From NCBI RefSeq assembly GCF_009911795.1, contig NZ_CP047898.1:372001-436000 (forward strand): DNA of 64,000 nt, read 5' to 3'. Numbering within the stretch: the stretch's first letter is position 1; each line of letters begins with the position of its first letter. The translations under genes and the position numbers were made by a program. Under the pieces are notes generated by a model. The model worked only from the letters and a program-made list of their open reading frames with translations, searched no databases and was not told the origin of the DNA. The stretch is from Pseudarthrobacter psychrotolerans. GTDB lineage: Bacteria; Actinomycetota; Actinomycetes; Actinomycetales; Micrococcaceae. Of this stretch, positions 24,817-38,861 are shown one piece after another.

Positions 24817-27044
24817 ATGCTCGACGCCGATTTGGCCCACGAACGGAACTATGTTGCCGGCCTGTACGCGCGGCTGGAAGAGCTCCGCGCGGAAAAGCGC
24901 CTGCAGTTGGCACAGGTCCGCCGGGCCGGTGCCGTGGGCACCATGCAGAATGTCTCCGAACGCGACGCCTTCGCCGCGCTCTATGAGGACCGCCTCGCCC
25001 AGCTCGACGCCGTCGATGACCGTTTGGTCTTTGGCCGCCTTGACCTGGATTCCGGTGAAGCCCAGTACATTGGGCGCATCGGACTGACCACCGATGACCT
25101 CCAGCGGCTCATGGTGGACTGGCGCGCGCCCGAGGCCGGCCACTTTTATCAGGCAACGGCGTTTGACCGGCAGGGCGTCCGCCGCCGGCGGCACCTGATT
25201 CTGCAAGGCCGGGAAGTCAAAGCCATCGAGGATGACGTCCTTGATGCGGACATGCTCGCGGACGACGCATCGCTGCAGGGCGAAGGAGCGTTGTTGGCGG
25301 CTCTGGACTCCAAGCGCACCGGCCGGATGTCCGACATTGTCGGCACCATCCAGTCGGAGCAGGACCGCATTATCCGTTCCTCCATGTCCGGCGCCCTCGT
25401 GGTGCAGGGTGGTCCCGGTACCGGTAAAACTGCTGTGGCACTGCACCGGGCCGCGTACCTTCTCTACACGCACCGGGAACGGCTGAAGACTGCCGGCGTG
25501 CTGCTGGTGGGCCCGTCGTCGTCGTTTATGAAGTACATCGAACGTGTTCTTCCCTCGCTCGGTGAGACCGGCGTGGTCATGGCCAGCGTGGGCCGCCTGA
25601 TGCCGGGGATCAAGGCGGTTGCTGAACCCGAGGCCGAGGTCGCGGCCATCAAGGGGCGGCTGGACATGGTGAAGGTTGTGGCCAACGCGGTGGCGAACCG
25701 GCAGCGGATCCCCGCCGAAGACCGCGTCCTGGACGTCGACGGCCGCAAACTTATGCTGACGCGCCGGCAGGTAAGCCGTGCGCGCGAACGTGCCCGGTCC
25801 ACCGGCAAGCCCCACAACGAAGCACGCCTGACGTTTATCAAGATCCTGCTCCGCGAGCTGACCGAGCAGATGACCGATCTTGTGGAGGCCGGGAGCATCG
25901 GGAACAATGCCGACCGCTCGTACTTGGCCGAAGACGTCCGCACGGCCCGCGACGTCCGGACCATCCTGAACCTGTGCTGGATGCCGCTGACTCCGGAGAA
26001 GCTGATCACTGAGCTGCTGAGCAAGCCCGCAGTCCTGGCCGCTTGCATGCCCCAGCTGTCCCTTAAGGAACAGTCGCTGCTGCTGCGCCCCGCTGAGGCT
26101 CCCTGGACCGAGGCCGATGTCCCGCTGCTGGACGAAGCCGCCGAGCTCCTTGGCGAACTGGACCCGGCGGCCGGACGTGGACTTGCCCAGCAGGAGCACG
26201 ACCGCGCCCGGGACCTTGCCAACGCCAAGCAGACGCTGGTGAACATGGGGACATGGGTGTCGACGTCCTCATCACCGCCGAGGAACTCGCCGACCAGAAC
26301 CAGGAGCGCGAGAACCGCCAGACTGCCGCAGAGCGCGCCACCAGCGACCGCACGTGGGCCTTCGGCCACATTGTGGTGGATGAGGCGCAGGAGCTCTCGC
26401 CGATGCAATGGCGTCTGCTGGTCCGCCGTTGCCCGCTTAAGTCCTTCACCATCGTGGGCGATATCGCGCAGACCAGTTCTGTTGCCGGTGCCAACTCCTG
26501 GCAGGGGGCCCTGGCGCCCATGTTCGGTGACCGCTGGCAGCTGGAGGAGCTGACAGTCAACTACCGGACACCCTCCCAGATCGCCGAAGCCGCCGCCCGC
26601 ATGGCCAACGCCGCCGGACTCGTTGTTTCCGCACCGAAGGCCGTCCGCGAGGGGCGTTGGGCTCCTGTCATCGACAAGGTTGACCACGGACAGGTGGTGA
26701 GCCGTTTGGTGGAGGTGCTCCCCGAGGAACTGGCAGCGCTCGACGGCGGCCTGCTCGCCGTGATTGCCGACGGCGACCTTCTGCCCGCGGCAACGTCAGC
26801 CCTTCGTGCCGTGTACGGCCGGCGCATCGGCAACGGCGCAGGCAGCTATGAACAGGACATCGTGGTCATCAGCCCGCGTGAGGCCAAGGGCCTGGAGTTT
26901 GACGGCGTTGTGGTCCTTGAGCCGTCCGTCATGCTCAACCACGAGCACGGCCGGGTGGGTGATCTGTATGTCGCCATGACCCGGCCCACGCAGCGGCTCA
27001 GGCTGATCGCCGCTGAAGGTATTCCGGCCGGCATCGAAGGCTGA
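24817..27044 (+). pseudogene. RNA polymerase recycling helicase-like protein HelD/HelR, interrupted by a single-base frameshift
   Basis: SF1-type ATPase that removes RNA polymerase from stalled complexes; actinobacterial HelR also displaces rifampicin from polymerase. N-terminal coiled-coil arm (about residues 8-60), Walker A VVQGGPGTGKTAVALHRAAY, then in the second frame Walker B HIVVDEAQELSP, FTIVGDIAQTSS, VNYRTPSQIAE, REAKGLEFDGVVVLEP and LYVAMTRPTQRL. The first frame leaves the family after NAKQTLVNMG and the second joins at MGVDVLITAEEL. The break is at the GGGG run 26247-26250; one extra G gives NMGDMGVDVL and a continuous 742 aa protein, normal for actinobacterial HelD. Sequence error is favoured over true inactivation. 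It sits upstream of tyrS and the rRNA operon. Confidence 0.88.
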
Positions 27045-27064
27045 GCCGGTCCGCTTTGCCACTT

Positions 27065-27099
27065 GACGCCCGGCGCCGTTCATTTCGGCGCCGGGCGTC
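27065..27099. terminator. Strong hairpin between helD and tyrS
   Basis: Perfect 13-bp stem GACGCCCGGCGCC (27065-27077) with its complement (27087-27099) and a 9-nt loop. There is no T run, as is common for actinobacterial terminators. The right arm ends 11 bp before the tyrS -10 element. Confidence 0.75.
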
Positions 27100-27110
27100 G
27101 CCGATCCTGC

Positions 27111-27123
27111 TAACTTAGAAGTC
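27111..27123 (+). promoter_or_regulatory. -10 element of tyrS, leaderless arrangement
   Basis: TAACTT at 27111-27116 lies 7 nt before the GTG start at 27124; no ribosome binding site is present. Confidence 0.5.
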
Positions 27124-28437
27124 GTGTCAGAACTCAACGATCTCGAATCCCAGCAGAACGACCCCACCTTCGCCAACGTCTGGCAGGAGCTGAAGTGGCG
27201 CGGCCTGGTCCACGTCTCCACCGATGAAGAGGAACTGGAAAAGCTCCTCGCCGGTGATCCGATCACCTATTACTGCGGATTCGACCCCACCGCGCCGAGC
27301 CTGCACCTCGGCAACCTGGTCCAACTCCTCGTGATGCGCCGGCTGCAGCTCGCCGGGCACCAGCCCCTGGGGCTGGTGGGCGGATCCACGGGACTGATCG
27401 GCGATCCGCGGCCCACCGCCGAGCGAACGCTGAACACCAAGGACACCGTCAACGAATGGGTGGGCTACCTCCAGGCCCAGGTCCGCCGCTTCCTCAGCTT
27501 CGATGGCCCCAGCGCGGCCCGCATGGTCAACAACCTCGACTGGACCGCGCCGTTGAGCGCCATCGACTTCCTGCGCGAGATCGGCAAGCACTACCGTGTC
27601 GGCACCATGCTTCGCAAGGATGCTGTCGCTTCCCGCCTCAGTTCCGACGAAGGCATCAGCTACACCGAATTCAGCTATCAGATCCTGCAGGGCATGGACT
27701 ACCTCCAGCTGTTCCGCGACTACAGCTGCATGCTGCAGACCGGCGGCTCGGACCAATGGGGCAACCTCACCAGCGGCACTGAACTCATCCGCAAGGTTGA
27801 GGGCAAGAGTGTGCACGCCCTGGGCACACCGCTGATCACCAACTCGGACGGCACCAAGTTCGGCAAGAGCGAAGGCAACGCCATCTGGCTCGACGCCGGC
27901 ATGTGCAGCCCGTACGCCTTCTACCAGTTCTGGCTGAACACCGCCGACTCTGACGTGGTGGACCGGCTCAAGGTCTTCACCTTCCTGAGCCGCGCGGAGA
28001 TCGAAACGTTGGCAGCGGCCGTGGCAGAACGTCCCTTTGCACGGGAAGGCCAGCGGAAGCTGGCGTTCGAAGTTACTTCCCTGGTCCATGGTGTGGAGGC
28101 AACAGAGAAAGTCATCGCGGCATCTGCTGCCCTCTTTGGCAACGGTGACCTGTCCGCCCTGGATCGGCCAACGCTGGAAGCGGCCACGTCGGAGCTTCCG
28201 TCCGCCCGCATCCAGGTGGATGGCCTCGGGATCATTGACCTGCTCGTGGCATCTGGCCTGTCGGATAGCAAGTCCGCGGCCCGGCGGACTGTCGGTGAAG
28301 GCGGCGCCTACGTAAACAACGAGAAGGTGTCCGACCCGGAAGCTGTCATCTCCGAGTCGGAGCTGCTGCATGGCCAGTACCTGCTCCTGCGCCGCGGCAA
28401 GAAGAATCTCGCGACTGTCGAAGTCCTGGTTCCTTAG
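27124..28437 (+). CDS. tyrS: Tyrosine--tRNA ligase
   Basis: Class I synthetase that charges tRNA-Tyr. HIGH-like signature HLGN in PTAPSLHLGNLVQLLVMRR (near residue 58), tyrosine-site segments YTEFSYQILQGMDYLQL and TGGSDQWGN, KMSKS-like DGTKFGKSEGN near residue 240, and a C-terminal S4 RNA-binding domain (SDSKSAARRTVGEGGAYVNN). 437 aa, normal. The GTG at 27124 fits the leaderless promoter. Confidence 0.97.
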   Translation: MSELNDLESQQNDPTFANVWQELKWRGLVHVSTDEEELEKLLAGDPITYYCGFDPTAPSLHLGNLVQLLVMRRLQLAGHQPLGLVGGSTGLIGDPRPTAERTLNTKDTVNEWVGYLQAQVRRFLSFDGPSAARMVNNLDWTAPLSAIDFLREIGKHYRVGTMLRKDAVASRLSSDEGISYTEFSYQILQGMDYLQLFRDYSCMLQTGGSDQWGNLTSGTELIRKVEGKSVHALGTPLITNSDGTKFGKSEGNAIWLDAGMCSPYAFYQFWLNTADSDVVDRLKVFTFLSRAEIETLAAAVAERPFAREGQRKLAFEVTSLVHGVEATEKVIAASAALFGNGDLSALDRPTLEAATSELPSARIQVDGLGIIDLLVASGLSDSKSAARRTVGEGGAYVNNEKVSDPEAVISESELLHGQYLLLRRGKKNLATVEVLVP

Positions 28438-28455
28438 CCTTCCCAAACCCCAATT

Positions 28456-28508
28456 CACGCTCCTCCGCAGCCGATTTGCACGGCCGCGGGGGAGCGTGTA
28501 TTGTTTTC
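28456..28508 (+). terminator. Terminator after tyrS
   Basis: Arms CACGCTCCTCCGC (28456-28468) and GCGGGGGAGCGTG (28486-28498) pair over 13 positions with one G-T wobble, followed by TATTGTTTT. This isolates tyrS from the rRNA operon. Confidence 0.8.
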
Positions 28509-28940
28509 TGAGTCGCCGCCGCTGAGTGGCGACAAACCCCCTTCACAAGAGAAGCAATTCATCGTGTGCAAAGCACGAAAATGATGAAAAGCTTCACTTT
28601 TTGATGGGCGGATTCGTTCCACAGAGTGAATATCGGGAAAATAACCCGGATTTGCAAAGTGAATAAGAATGAAATAAGCTATAAACATCGCAGCGAAGAA
28701 AAGCGAAACAAAATAATTCATTTGAATGTGAATTGTTTCGGGAATTATTCGAATGTTTCTGTTGTTTGAGAACTCAATAGTGTGCCAAGTTTGTTGATAC
28801 CAATTGTTTTATTGATTGGTTGTTTTGGCCGGGTCCGCCACCTCGTGGTTGGGTCTGGTTTTTACAGCTGGTTTCAAATTTTGCAGCCTTCTTCTTCCGT
28901 TATTTCCGGGGGTGTTGGTTGTGTTCGTTTTTGTTTTACT
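28509..28940 (+). promoter_or_regulatory. rRNA operon promoter and leader region
   Basis: A markedly AT-rich 430-bp stretch with no gene. A good core promoter is TTGCAA (28652-28657), 17 bp spacer, TAAGCT (28675-28680). Further down, GTTGTTTGAGAACT (28761-28774) followed by CAATAGTGTG is the conserved actinobacterial rRNA leader motif associated with processing or antitermination; the same 14-mer recurs before the 23S gene at 30834-30847. More than one promoter is likely but I could not assign others. Confidence 0.65.
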
Positions 28941-34118
<5,178 letters not shown>

Positions 34119-34170
34119 ACCACACACCACCCCCGCAAACGGTTCAAAAGCGTTTGTGATCCGGGGCGGT

Positions 34171-34218
34171 AAAAAGATAACAAGACTGCTTGCGTCCACT
34201 ATGTGGTTCCCAAACAAC
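34171..34218 (+). other. 3' arm of the 23S processing stem
   Basis: Bases 34192-34218 (GCGTCCACTATGT, then GGTTCCCAAACAAC) are the complement of 30834-30860. Together they enclose the whole 23S gene, which supports a pre-rRNA cleavage stem. Confidence 0.7.
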
Positions 34219-34343
34219 AAACCCGTTGCTTGAGGAACAAACACAACAACATAACAACACCACACCTGCCTTAACCGGCAGAAAGCATGTTGTAACCACA
34301 GAATTCCCACCCACGGCACACAGCCAGCGGGTGAGGAGCAAGG

Positions 34344-34463
34344 GTTACGGCGGTCATAGCGTGGGGGAAACGCCCGGTCCCATTCCGAACCCGGAAGCTA
34401 AGACCCACAGCGCCGATGGTACTGCACCCGGGAGGGTGTGGGAGAGTAGGTCACCGCCGGAAC
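34344..34463 (+). rRNA. rrf: 5S ribosomal RNA
   Basis: 120 nt from GTTACGGCGGTCATAGCG to ACCGCCGGAAC; the two ends pair as helix I. Internal CCCATTCCGAACCCGGAAGC and GGGAGAGTAGGTC are standard 5S segments. Confidence 0.96.
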
Positions 34464-34476
34464 ATCATTACAGGTC

Positions 34477-34510
34477 GAGAGCCCCCCAACCACCAGGTCG
34501 GGGGGCTCTC
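34477..34510 (+). terminator. rRNA operon terminator
   Basis: GAGAGCCCCCC (34477-34487) pairs with GGGGGGCTCTC (34500-34510), extended inward by three pairs past one mismatch. It lies 14 bp after the 5S gene. No T run follows. Confidence 0.8.
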
Positions 34511-34871
34511 CCACGTTAACCACCCACCACCCCAGAACGCCCCAACCGCCGCCATCGCACCTCAAGGCCGCCGGACCCTCTCTCACTTAATACAGAAAAA
34601 ACCGAAACGCTCCCCGCACCAACACAGAGAGCGACAGAGAGCGTCCGCCGGAAACCTGCAGGAACGGATAGAGCGTCCGCTGTGGAGTGTGAACATTCCC
34701 ACGCCGGCGGCCTGGAGGCGGATCCATGTCATCTGTCGGTGGGGTCTCGCCTAGAATTGACTGAGATGTACGGACTTCGAAGCGCTTGATTTCGGGTTGC
34801 GTAGGATAACGAAACACGGAACGAGCGGCTGCGATTGCGCCAGTGGTCGGCTCATAACAGGAGGAATCCCC
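34511..34871. other. Intergenic region between the rRNA operon and the TPR gene
   Basis: 361 bp without a convincing gene. The part 34575-34645 contains decayed copies of the CTCTCTCACTT/AGAGAGCG repeat family also seen at 19851-19953. TAGGAT at 34802-34807 is a possible -10 for the next gene. AGGAGGAA at 34859-34866 is its strong ribosome binding site. The long minus-strand open frame across this region is treated as spurious. Confidence 0.5.
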
Positions 34872-36797
34872 ATGGCTGAGCACAACGGCGGCAACCGCGG
34901 CGGTAACGACCGCGGTCCTTTCCGCGGCAATAACAATTCCGGCGGCGAGCCGCGGGGATTCCGTTCCCGGGAAGACCGTAACTCCGAGGCTCCGAAACGC
35001 GCGCCTGGTTCCGGTGAACGTAAGCCCTTTAGCGGCGGCGGGGATCGCAAGCCGTTCACCGGCGGTGGAGACCGTAAGTCGTTCAGCGGTGGCGGTGAGC
35101 GCAAGCCTTACGGCGATCGTGACAACAAGTCCTTCGGTGATCGTCCCCGCCGCGAAGGTGACGGTGAGCGCAAGCCCTTTAGCGGCGGCGGAGACCGCAA
35201 GCCCTTCAGTGGTGGCGGTGAGCGCAAGCCCTTTAGCGGCGGTGGAGACCGGAAGCCGTTCAGCGGTGGCGGTGAGCGCAAACCGTACGGTGACCGTGAC
35301 AACAAGCCTTATGGTGATCGTCCGCGCCGCGAAGGTGACGGCGAACGTCGTTCCTTCGGTGGTGGTGAGCGTAAGCCGTTCACCGGCGGTGGTGAGCGTA
35401 AGCCCTTTAGCGGTGGCGGTGAGCGTAAGCCTTACGGTGCCCGTGACAACAAGCCGTACGGTGATCGTCCCCGCCGCGAAGGTGACGGCGAACGTCGTAC
35501 CTTCGGTGGTGGAGAGCGCAAGCCCTTCAGCGGTGGTGGAGAGCGCAAGCCGTACGGCGATCGTGACAACAAGCCGTACGGTGATCGTCCCCGCCGCGAA
35601 GGTGACGGCGAACGTCGAAGCTTCGGCGGCGGAGACCGGAAACCGTTCGGTGACCGCCAGGACCGCGCACCCCGCAGCTTCGACCGTGGAGATTCCGGCC
35701 CCCGCCAGTTTGGCACGGACCGTGCCGAAGACCGCCCGGTCCGTGTACCCAACGCGCGTGATCTTCGCAGCGCCAACCGCCCGGACCGCGAACGTTCCCC
35801 GGAAATCGATGAGGATGTCACGGGCAAGGAGCTTGACCGCGCTACGCAGCACCAGATCAAGACACTTGAAGACAAGAGCGCCGAGTGGGTTGCCCGCCAC
35901 CTGGTAATGGCCGGACGCCTGATCGACGAAGAGCCTGAGCTCGCCTTCCAGCACGCCCTCGCCGCGAGCCGGCGTGGTGGCCGGCTGGCGGCCGTCCGTG
36001 AAGCCGTCGGACTCACCGCTTACGCGGCAGGACACTACGGCGAAGCACTGCGCGAATTCCGGACCTACCGCCGCATCAGCGGCTCGAACGTCCACCTGCC
36101 TGTGATGGCAGACTGCGAACGCGGACTGGGTCGGCCTGACCGTGCACTCGACGTGGTGCGGTCCGAGGAAGCCAATGATTTGGACGCGCCCGGCAAAGTC
36201 GAGCTGGCCATCGTGGCGGCCGGGGCACGGTCTGACCTCGGCCAGTTGGACGCTGCCGTGGCTGAGCTCGAAATTGCCCAGCTGGACATAAACCGTGCGT
36301 TCTCCTACAGCCCAAGGCTGTTCCGGGCCTACGCAAATGCCCTGGCAGCCGTCGGCCGCGAAGATGAAGCGGCAAAATGGCAGAGGCAGGCCGTCGTGGC
36401 TGAGAATGCCCTGGGCATTGGTGCCGATGAGGAACCGGACATCGTGGACCTGGGCTGGGACGAGGAAGAGGAAGCCCGCGAGGAAGCGCAGCGCCGGCGC
36501 CTGCTGGAGCGCGCTGCCGCAGGTCCCGAGGCCAGTGCTTCCACGCCTGCTGCCCGTTCCGAGGTCGCCGCGGACAAGACTGTCGTTGAGGCCGCCGGCG
36601 TGGATGCAGCCATCGATGACGTGGAATCGGATTTCTTCGATTCCGATGACGCCGAATCTGACGAGGATTCCGTCGAAGCAGACGAGCTGGAAGCCGGTGA
36701 CGCCGAGCAAGATGAAGAAGAGCGCGACGCCGGGCCCAGCGACGCACACGACAGCAACAACGGCAGCGATGCCCACTCTGAAGGACGGGACAACTAG
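34872..36797 (+). CDS. TPR-fold protein with a long Gly/Arg/Lys-rich repeat region
   Basis: 641 aa in three parts. Residues 48-262: about eighteen near-identical short units of the form G-E/D-R-K-P-F/Y-S-G-G, arranged in four longer blocks ending in DNKPYGDRPRREGDGER; this is RGG-like, basic and surely disordered. Residues about 300-560: helical TPR-like repeats (LIDEEPELAFQHALAASRRG, YGEALREFRTYRRI, DRALDVVRSEEA), homologous by position and content to the conserved actinobacterial protein I recall as Rv1691. Residues 560-641: very acidic tail (DDVESDFFDSDDAESDEDSV). ATG at 34872 with AGGAGGAA upstream. Function unknown; the basic arm suggests RNA or ribosome binding, and the next genes include a ribosomal methyltransferase. 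No signal peptide. Confidence 0.85.
   Translation: MAEHNGGNRGGNDRGPFRGNNNSGGEPRGFRSREDRNSEAPKRAPGSGERKPFSGGGDRKPFTGGGDRKSFSGGGERKPYGDRDNKSFGDRPRREGDGERKPFSGGGDRKPFSGGGERKPFSGGGDRKPFSGGGERKPYGDRDNKPYGDRPRREGDGERRSFGGGERKPFTGGGERKPFSGGGERKPYGARDNKPYGDRPRREGDGERRTFGGGERKPFSGGGERKPYGDRDNKPYGDRPRREGDGERRSFGGGDRKPFGDRQDRAPRSFDRGDSGPRQFGTDRAEDRPVRVPNARDLRSANRPDRERSPEIDEDVTGKELDRATQHQIKTLEDKSAEWVARHLVMAGRLIDEEPELAFQHALAASRRGGRLAAVREAVGLTAYAAGHYGEALREFRTYRRISGSNVHLPVMADCERGLGRPDRALDVVRSEEANDLDAPGKVELAIVAAGARSDLGQLDAAVAELEIAQLDINRAFSYSPRLFRAYANALAAVGREDEAAKWQRQAVVAENALGIGADEEPDIVDLGWDEEEEAREEAQRRRLLERAAAGPEASASTPAARSEVAADKTVVEAAGVDAAIDDVESDFFDSDDAESDEDSVEADELEAGDAEQDEEERDAGPSDAHDSNNGSDAHSEGRDN
35013..35658 (+). 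repeat. Coding tandem repeat array (24-nt units)
   Basis: The array encodes units such as GERKPFSG, GDRKPFSG and GERKPYGD. Copies differ mostly at third codon positions, and four blocks end in the same GDRPRREGDGER segment. The array is in frame throughout, so unit gain or loss would keep the protein intact. Its minus strand is also open, which creates a false long antisense frame. Confidence 0.9.
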
Positions 36798-36803
36798 CCC
36801 GCT

Positions 36804-37793
36804 ATGACTGAAGTTCCACTGATTTCCCTGTTTGACGCCCTTTTGGCGGACCTGGACGGCGTGGTCTACGCCGGACAGCACGCCATCCCCGGCGCCGTGG
36901 ACTCGCTGCAGCAACTGGAAGGTTTGGGCATTGGCCTCGGCTATGTCACCAACAATGCTTCCCGCACTCCGGCGCAGGTAGCGGCGCATCTCCGTGAACT
37001 GGGTGCGCCGGCGGATGACGAGCAAGTGGTCAGTTCTTCGCAAGCCGCAGCTGAGCTCCTGGCATCGCTCGTCGCCCCGGGAGCGCGGGTGCTGATCACC
37101 GGCAGCCCCGCCCTGGCGCAGGAAATCGAGCTGGTGGGACTGACTCCTGTCTACAGTCAGGATGAGGATCCGGTCGCCGTTGTCCAGGGGTTCAATCCCG
37201 GGATCGGCTGGAAGGATCTGGCCGAGGCGTCGTTCGTCGTGTCGGCCGGAGCCCTGTGGATCGCTACCAACACCGATATGTCCATTCCGCAGGCTCGCGG
37301 CATGGCCCCGGGAAACGGCACGCTGGTGGCAGCAGTAGCCGCCGCTACCGGACAGACTCCGAGGGTTGCCGGCAAGCCGGAGGCTCCGCTGTTCCACGCC
37401 GCCGCCAAACGGCTCGCGGCTGACCGCCCGCTGGTGGTGGGCGACCGCCTGGACACGGACATCCTCGGCGGCAACAACGCCGGGTTTGCCACGGTGGCGG
37501 TGCTGACCGGCGTCGACACCACGGCCAGCATCCTGGCCGCACGTACGGCCGAGCGTCCGGACTACATCATCAATTCCCTCAGCGACCTCCACCGTCCCTA
37601 CCCGGCCGTGGACCACGCTGACGGCACACACCGCTGCGGGGCGTCCGCCGCGCGGGTCAGCGGTGACACCATCCAGATCAGCGGCAGCGAGGGTGACCTG
37701 GATTCGTGGCGGGCTGCCTGCGCCGCGTGGTGGACTGCGGTCCCTGACGCGGCCCGGGCCACCGAGCCCAAACTCGAGTGGCGCGATCATTAG
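36804..37793 (+). CDS. HAD-superfamily hydrolase, subfamily IIA (NagD/phosphoglycolate phosphatase-like)
   Basis: Phosphatase with the nucleophile motif DALLADLDGVVY (residues about 11-22, D-x-D), motif II GYVTNNASRTPAQ, and motif IV LVVGDRLDTDILGGNNAGF. The C2-type cap places it in HAD-IIA. In M. tuberculosis the gene at this position (Rv1692, from memory) is a glycerol-3-phosphate phosphatase; phosphoglycolate is another possible substrate. A C-terminal extension of about 70 residues after the HAD core is present. It starts 6 bp after the TPR gene, so they are likely co-transcribed. Confidence 0.88.
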   Translation: MTEVPLISLFDALLADLDGVVYAGQHAIPGAVDSLQQLEGLGIGLGYVTNNASRTPAQVAAHLRELGAPADDEQVVSSSQAAAELLASLVAPGARVLITGSPALAQEIELVGLTPVYSQDEDPVAVVQGFNPGIGWKDLAEASFVVSAGALWIATNTDMSIPQARGMAPGNGTLVAAVAAATGQTPRVAGKPEAPLFHAAAKRLAADRPLVVGDRLDTDILGGNNAGFATVAVLTGVDTTASILAARTAERPDYIINSLSDLHRPYPAVDHADGTHRCGASAARVSGDTIQISGSEGDLDSWRAACAAWWTAVPDAARATEPKLEWRDH

Positions 37794-37802
37794 ACTGGCC
37801 CA
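37791..37802 (+). promoter_or_regulatory. -10 element overlapping the HAD stop codon, leaderless arrangement
   Basis: TAGACT at 37791-37796 contains the TAG stop of the HAD gene and ends 6 nt before the ATG at 37803. No ribosome binding site is seen. Confidence 0.35.
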
Positions 37803-38033
37803 ATGACTGAGCTGAACGAAGCGCACCATCCGGAAGCAGCCCAGCCAACGCCGGAATGGCCGGACAGAGCTGCTCCGGCAACCACCGATCCGTCCATTGC
37901 GGCCCTTGTGGCCGCACTGGACGGCGTCGAAAAGTTGCCCGTATCGGAGCATGAAGCTGTTTACAGCGACCTCCACGATGCCCTGCTGCACGCATTGAAC
38001 GAAGAGGCCCCAAACGGCGAAGGAGAAGCTTGA
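37803..38033 (+). CDS. Small conserved protein, function unknown
   Basis: 76 aa, mostly acidic: proline- and alanine-rich N-terminus, then ALVAALDGVEKLPVSEHEAVYSDLHDALLHAL, a likely amphipathic helical hairpin. A small gene at the same place occurs in other actinobacteria (Rv1693 by position, from memory). It overlaps the region of the tlyA ribosome binding site; its TGA at 38031-38033 is 2 bp before the tlyA ATG, so the two are coupled. No function can be assigned. Confidence 0.7.
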   Translation: MTELNEAHHPEAAQPTPEWPDRAAPATTDPSIAALVAALDGVEKLPVSEHEAVYSDLHDALLHALNEEAPNGEGEA

Positions 38034-38035
38034 GC

Positions 38036-38848
38036 ATGGCACGACTTGACCAGGCGCTCGTCGCCCGCGGCCTGGCCAGGTCCCGGACCCACGCAGCATC
38101 GTTGATTGCCGAGGGCAAGGTGAGCTCGGCCGGCCAGATCCTGTCCAAGGCGTCCCTGCAGGTCGACGACGGCAAGGATCTTTCGGTCGAGCACACGGAA
38201 GCGGACAGCTACGTCAGCCGGGCCGGGCACAAGCTGGCAGGCGCTTTGGATGTATTCCCGGAGGTCACCGTTGCGGGCAAACGGTGCCTCGACGCCGGGG
38301 CCTCCACCGGCGGTTTCACCGAGGTGCTCCTGCGGCGCGGTGCGGCACACGTGGTGGCGGTCGACGTCGGCCATGACCAGCTGGTCCCGCAGCTCCGCGC
38401 CGATGACCGGGTAGCCGTGCACGAGGGCCTCAACGTGCGGTACATGGCGCCCGCGGACATCGGCGGACAAGCCGAACTCACGGTGGCCGACCTCTCCTTC
38501 ATCTCGCTGACCCTGGTGGTCCTGCCCCTGGCGCTGTGCACGCAGCCGGGCGGTGACCTGGTGCTGATGGTGAAGCCCCAGTTCGAGATCGGCAAGGACC
38601 GGCTGGGCCGCACCGGCGTGGTCACCTCCGAGCGCGAACGCCGAATGGCGGTGGAAAAAGTTGCCAATACAGCGCTCGACGCCGGACTGGACTTATGCGG
38701 CTTAGCGGCCAGTCCGCTGCCGGGCCAGGACGGAAACGTCGAATACTTCCTGTGGATAAAGCGCAGGATGACCCAAGAACTGCCTAAGATCGAAGAGCGC
38801 CTCGCAGCCATTGACGGATTGCTTGGCCGAATCTGGCCGAACCACTAG
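38036..38848 (+). CDS. tlyA: TlyA family rRNA (cytidine-2'-O)-methyltransferase
   Basis: 270 aa. N-terminal S4 RNA-binding domain (RLDQALVARGLARSRTHAAS) and an FtsJ-like SAM methyltransferase: CLDAGASTGGFTEVLL (motif I), VAVDVGHDQL, and LVLMVKPQFEIGKDRLG. In mycobacteria TlyA 2'-O-methylates C1409 of 16S and C1920 of 23S rRNA, and its loss gives capreomycin resistance. ATG at 38036 with AGGAG 10 nt upstream; the TTG at 38030 is too close to that site. Confidence 0.94.
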   Translation: MARLDQALVARGLARSRTHAASLIAEGKVSSAGQILSKASLQVDDGKDLSVEHTEADSYVSRAGHKLAGALDVFPEVTVAGKRCLDAGASTGGFTEVLLRRGAAHVVAVDVGHDQLVPQLRADDRVAVHEGLNVRYMAPADIGGQAELTVADLSFISLTLVVLPLALCTQPGGDLVLMVKPQFEIGKDRLGRTGVVTSERERRMAVEKVANTALDAGLDLCGLAASPLPGQDGNVEYFLWIKRRMTQELPKIEERLAAIDGLLGRIWPNH

Positions 38849-38861
38849 AAAGCGGAACCCG

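Noticed and set aside
34587..38099. 1170-codon open frame on the minus strand across the TPR and HAD genes
   Set aside because: It is antisense to well-supported genes and stays open because the repeat array has regular codons and high GC. It has low-complexity composition and no recognisable domain.
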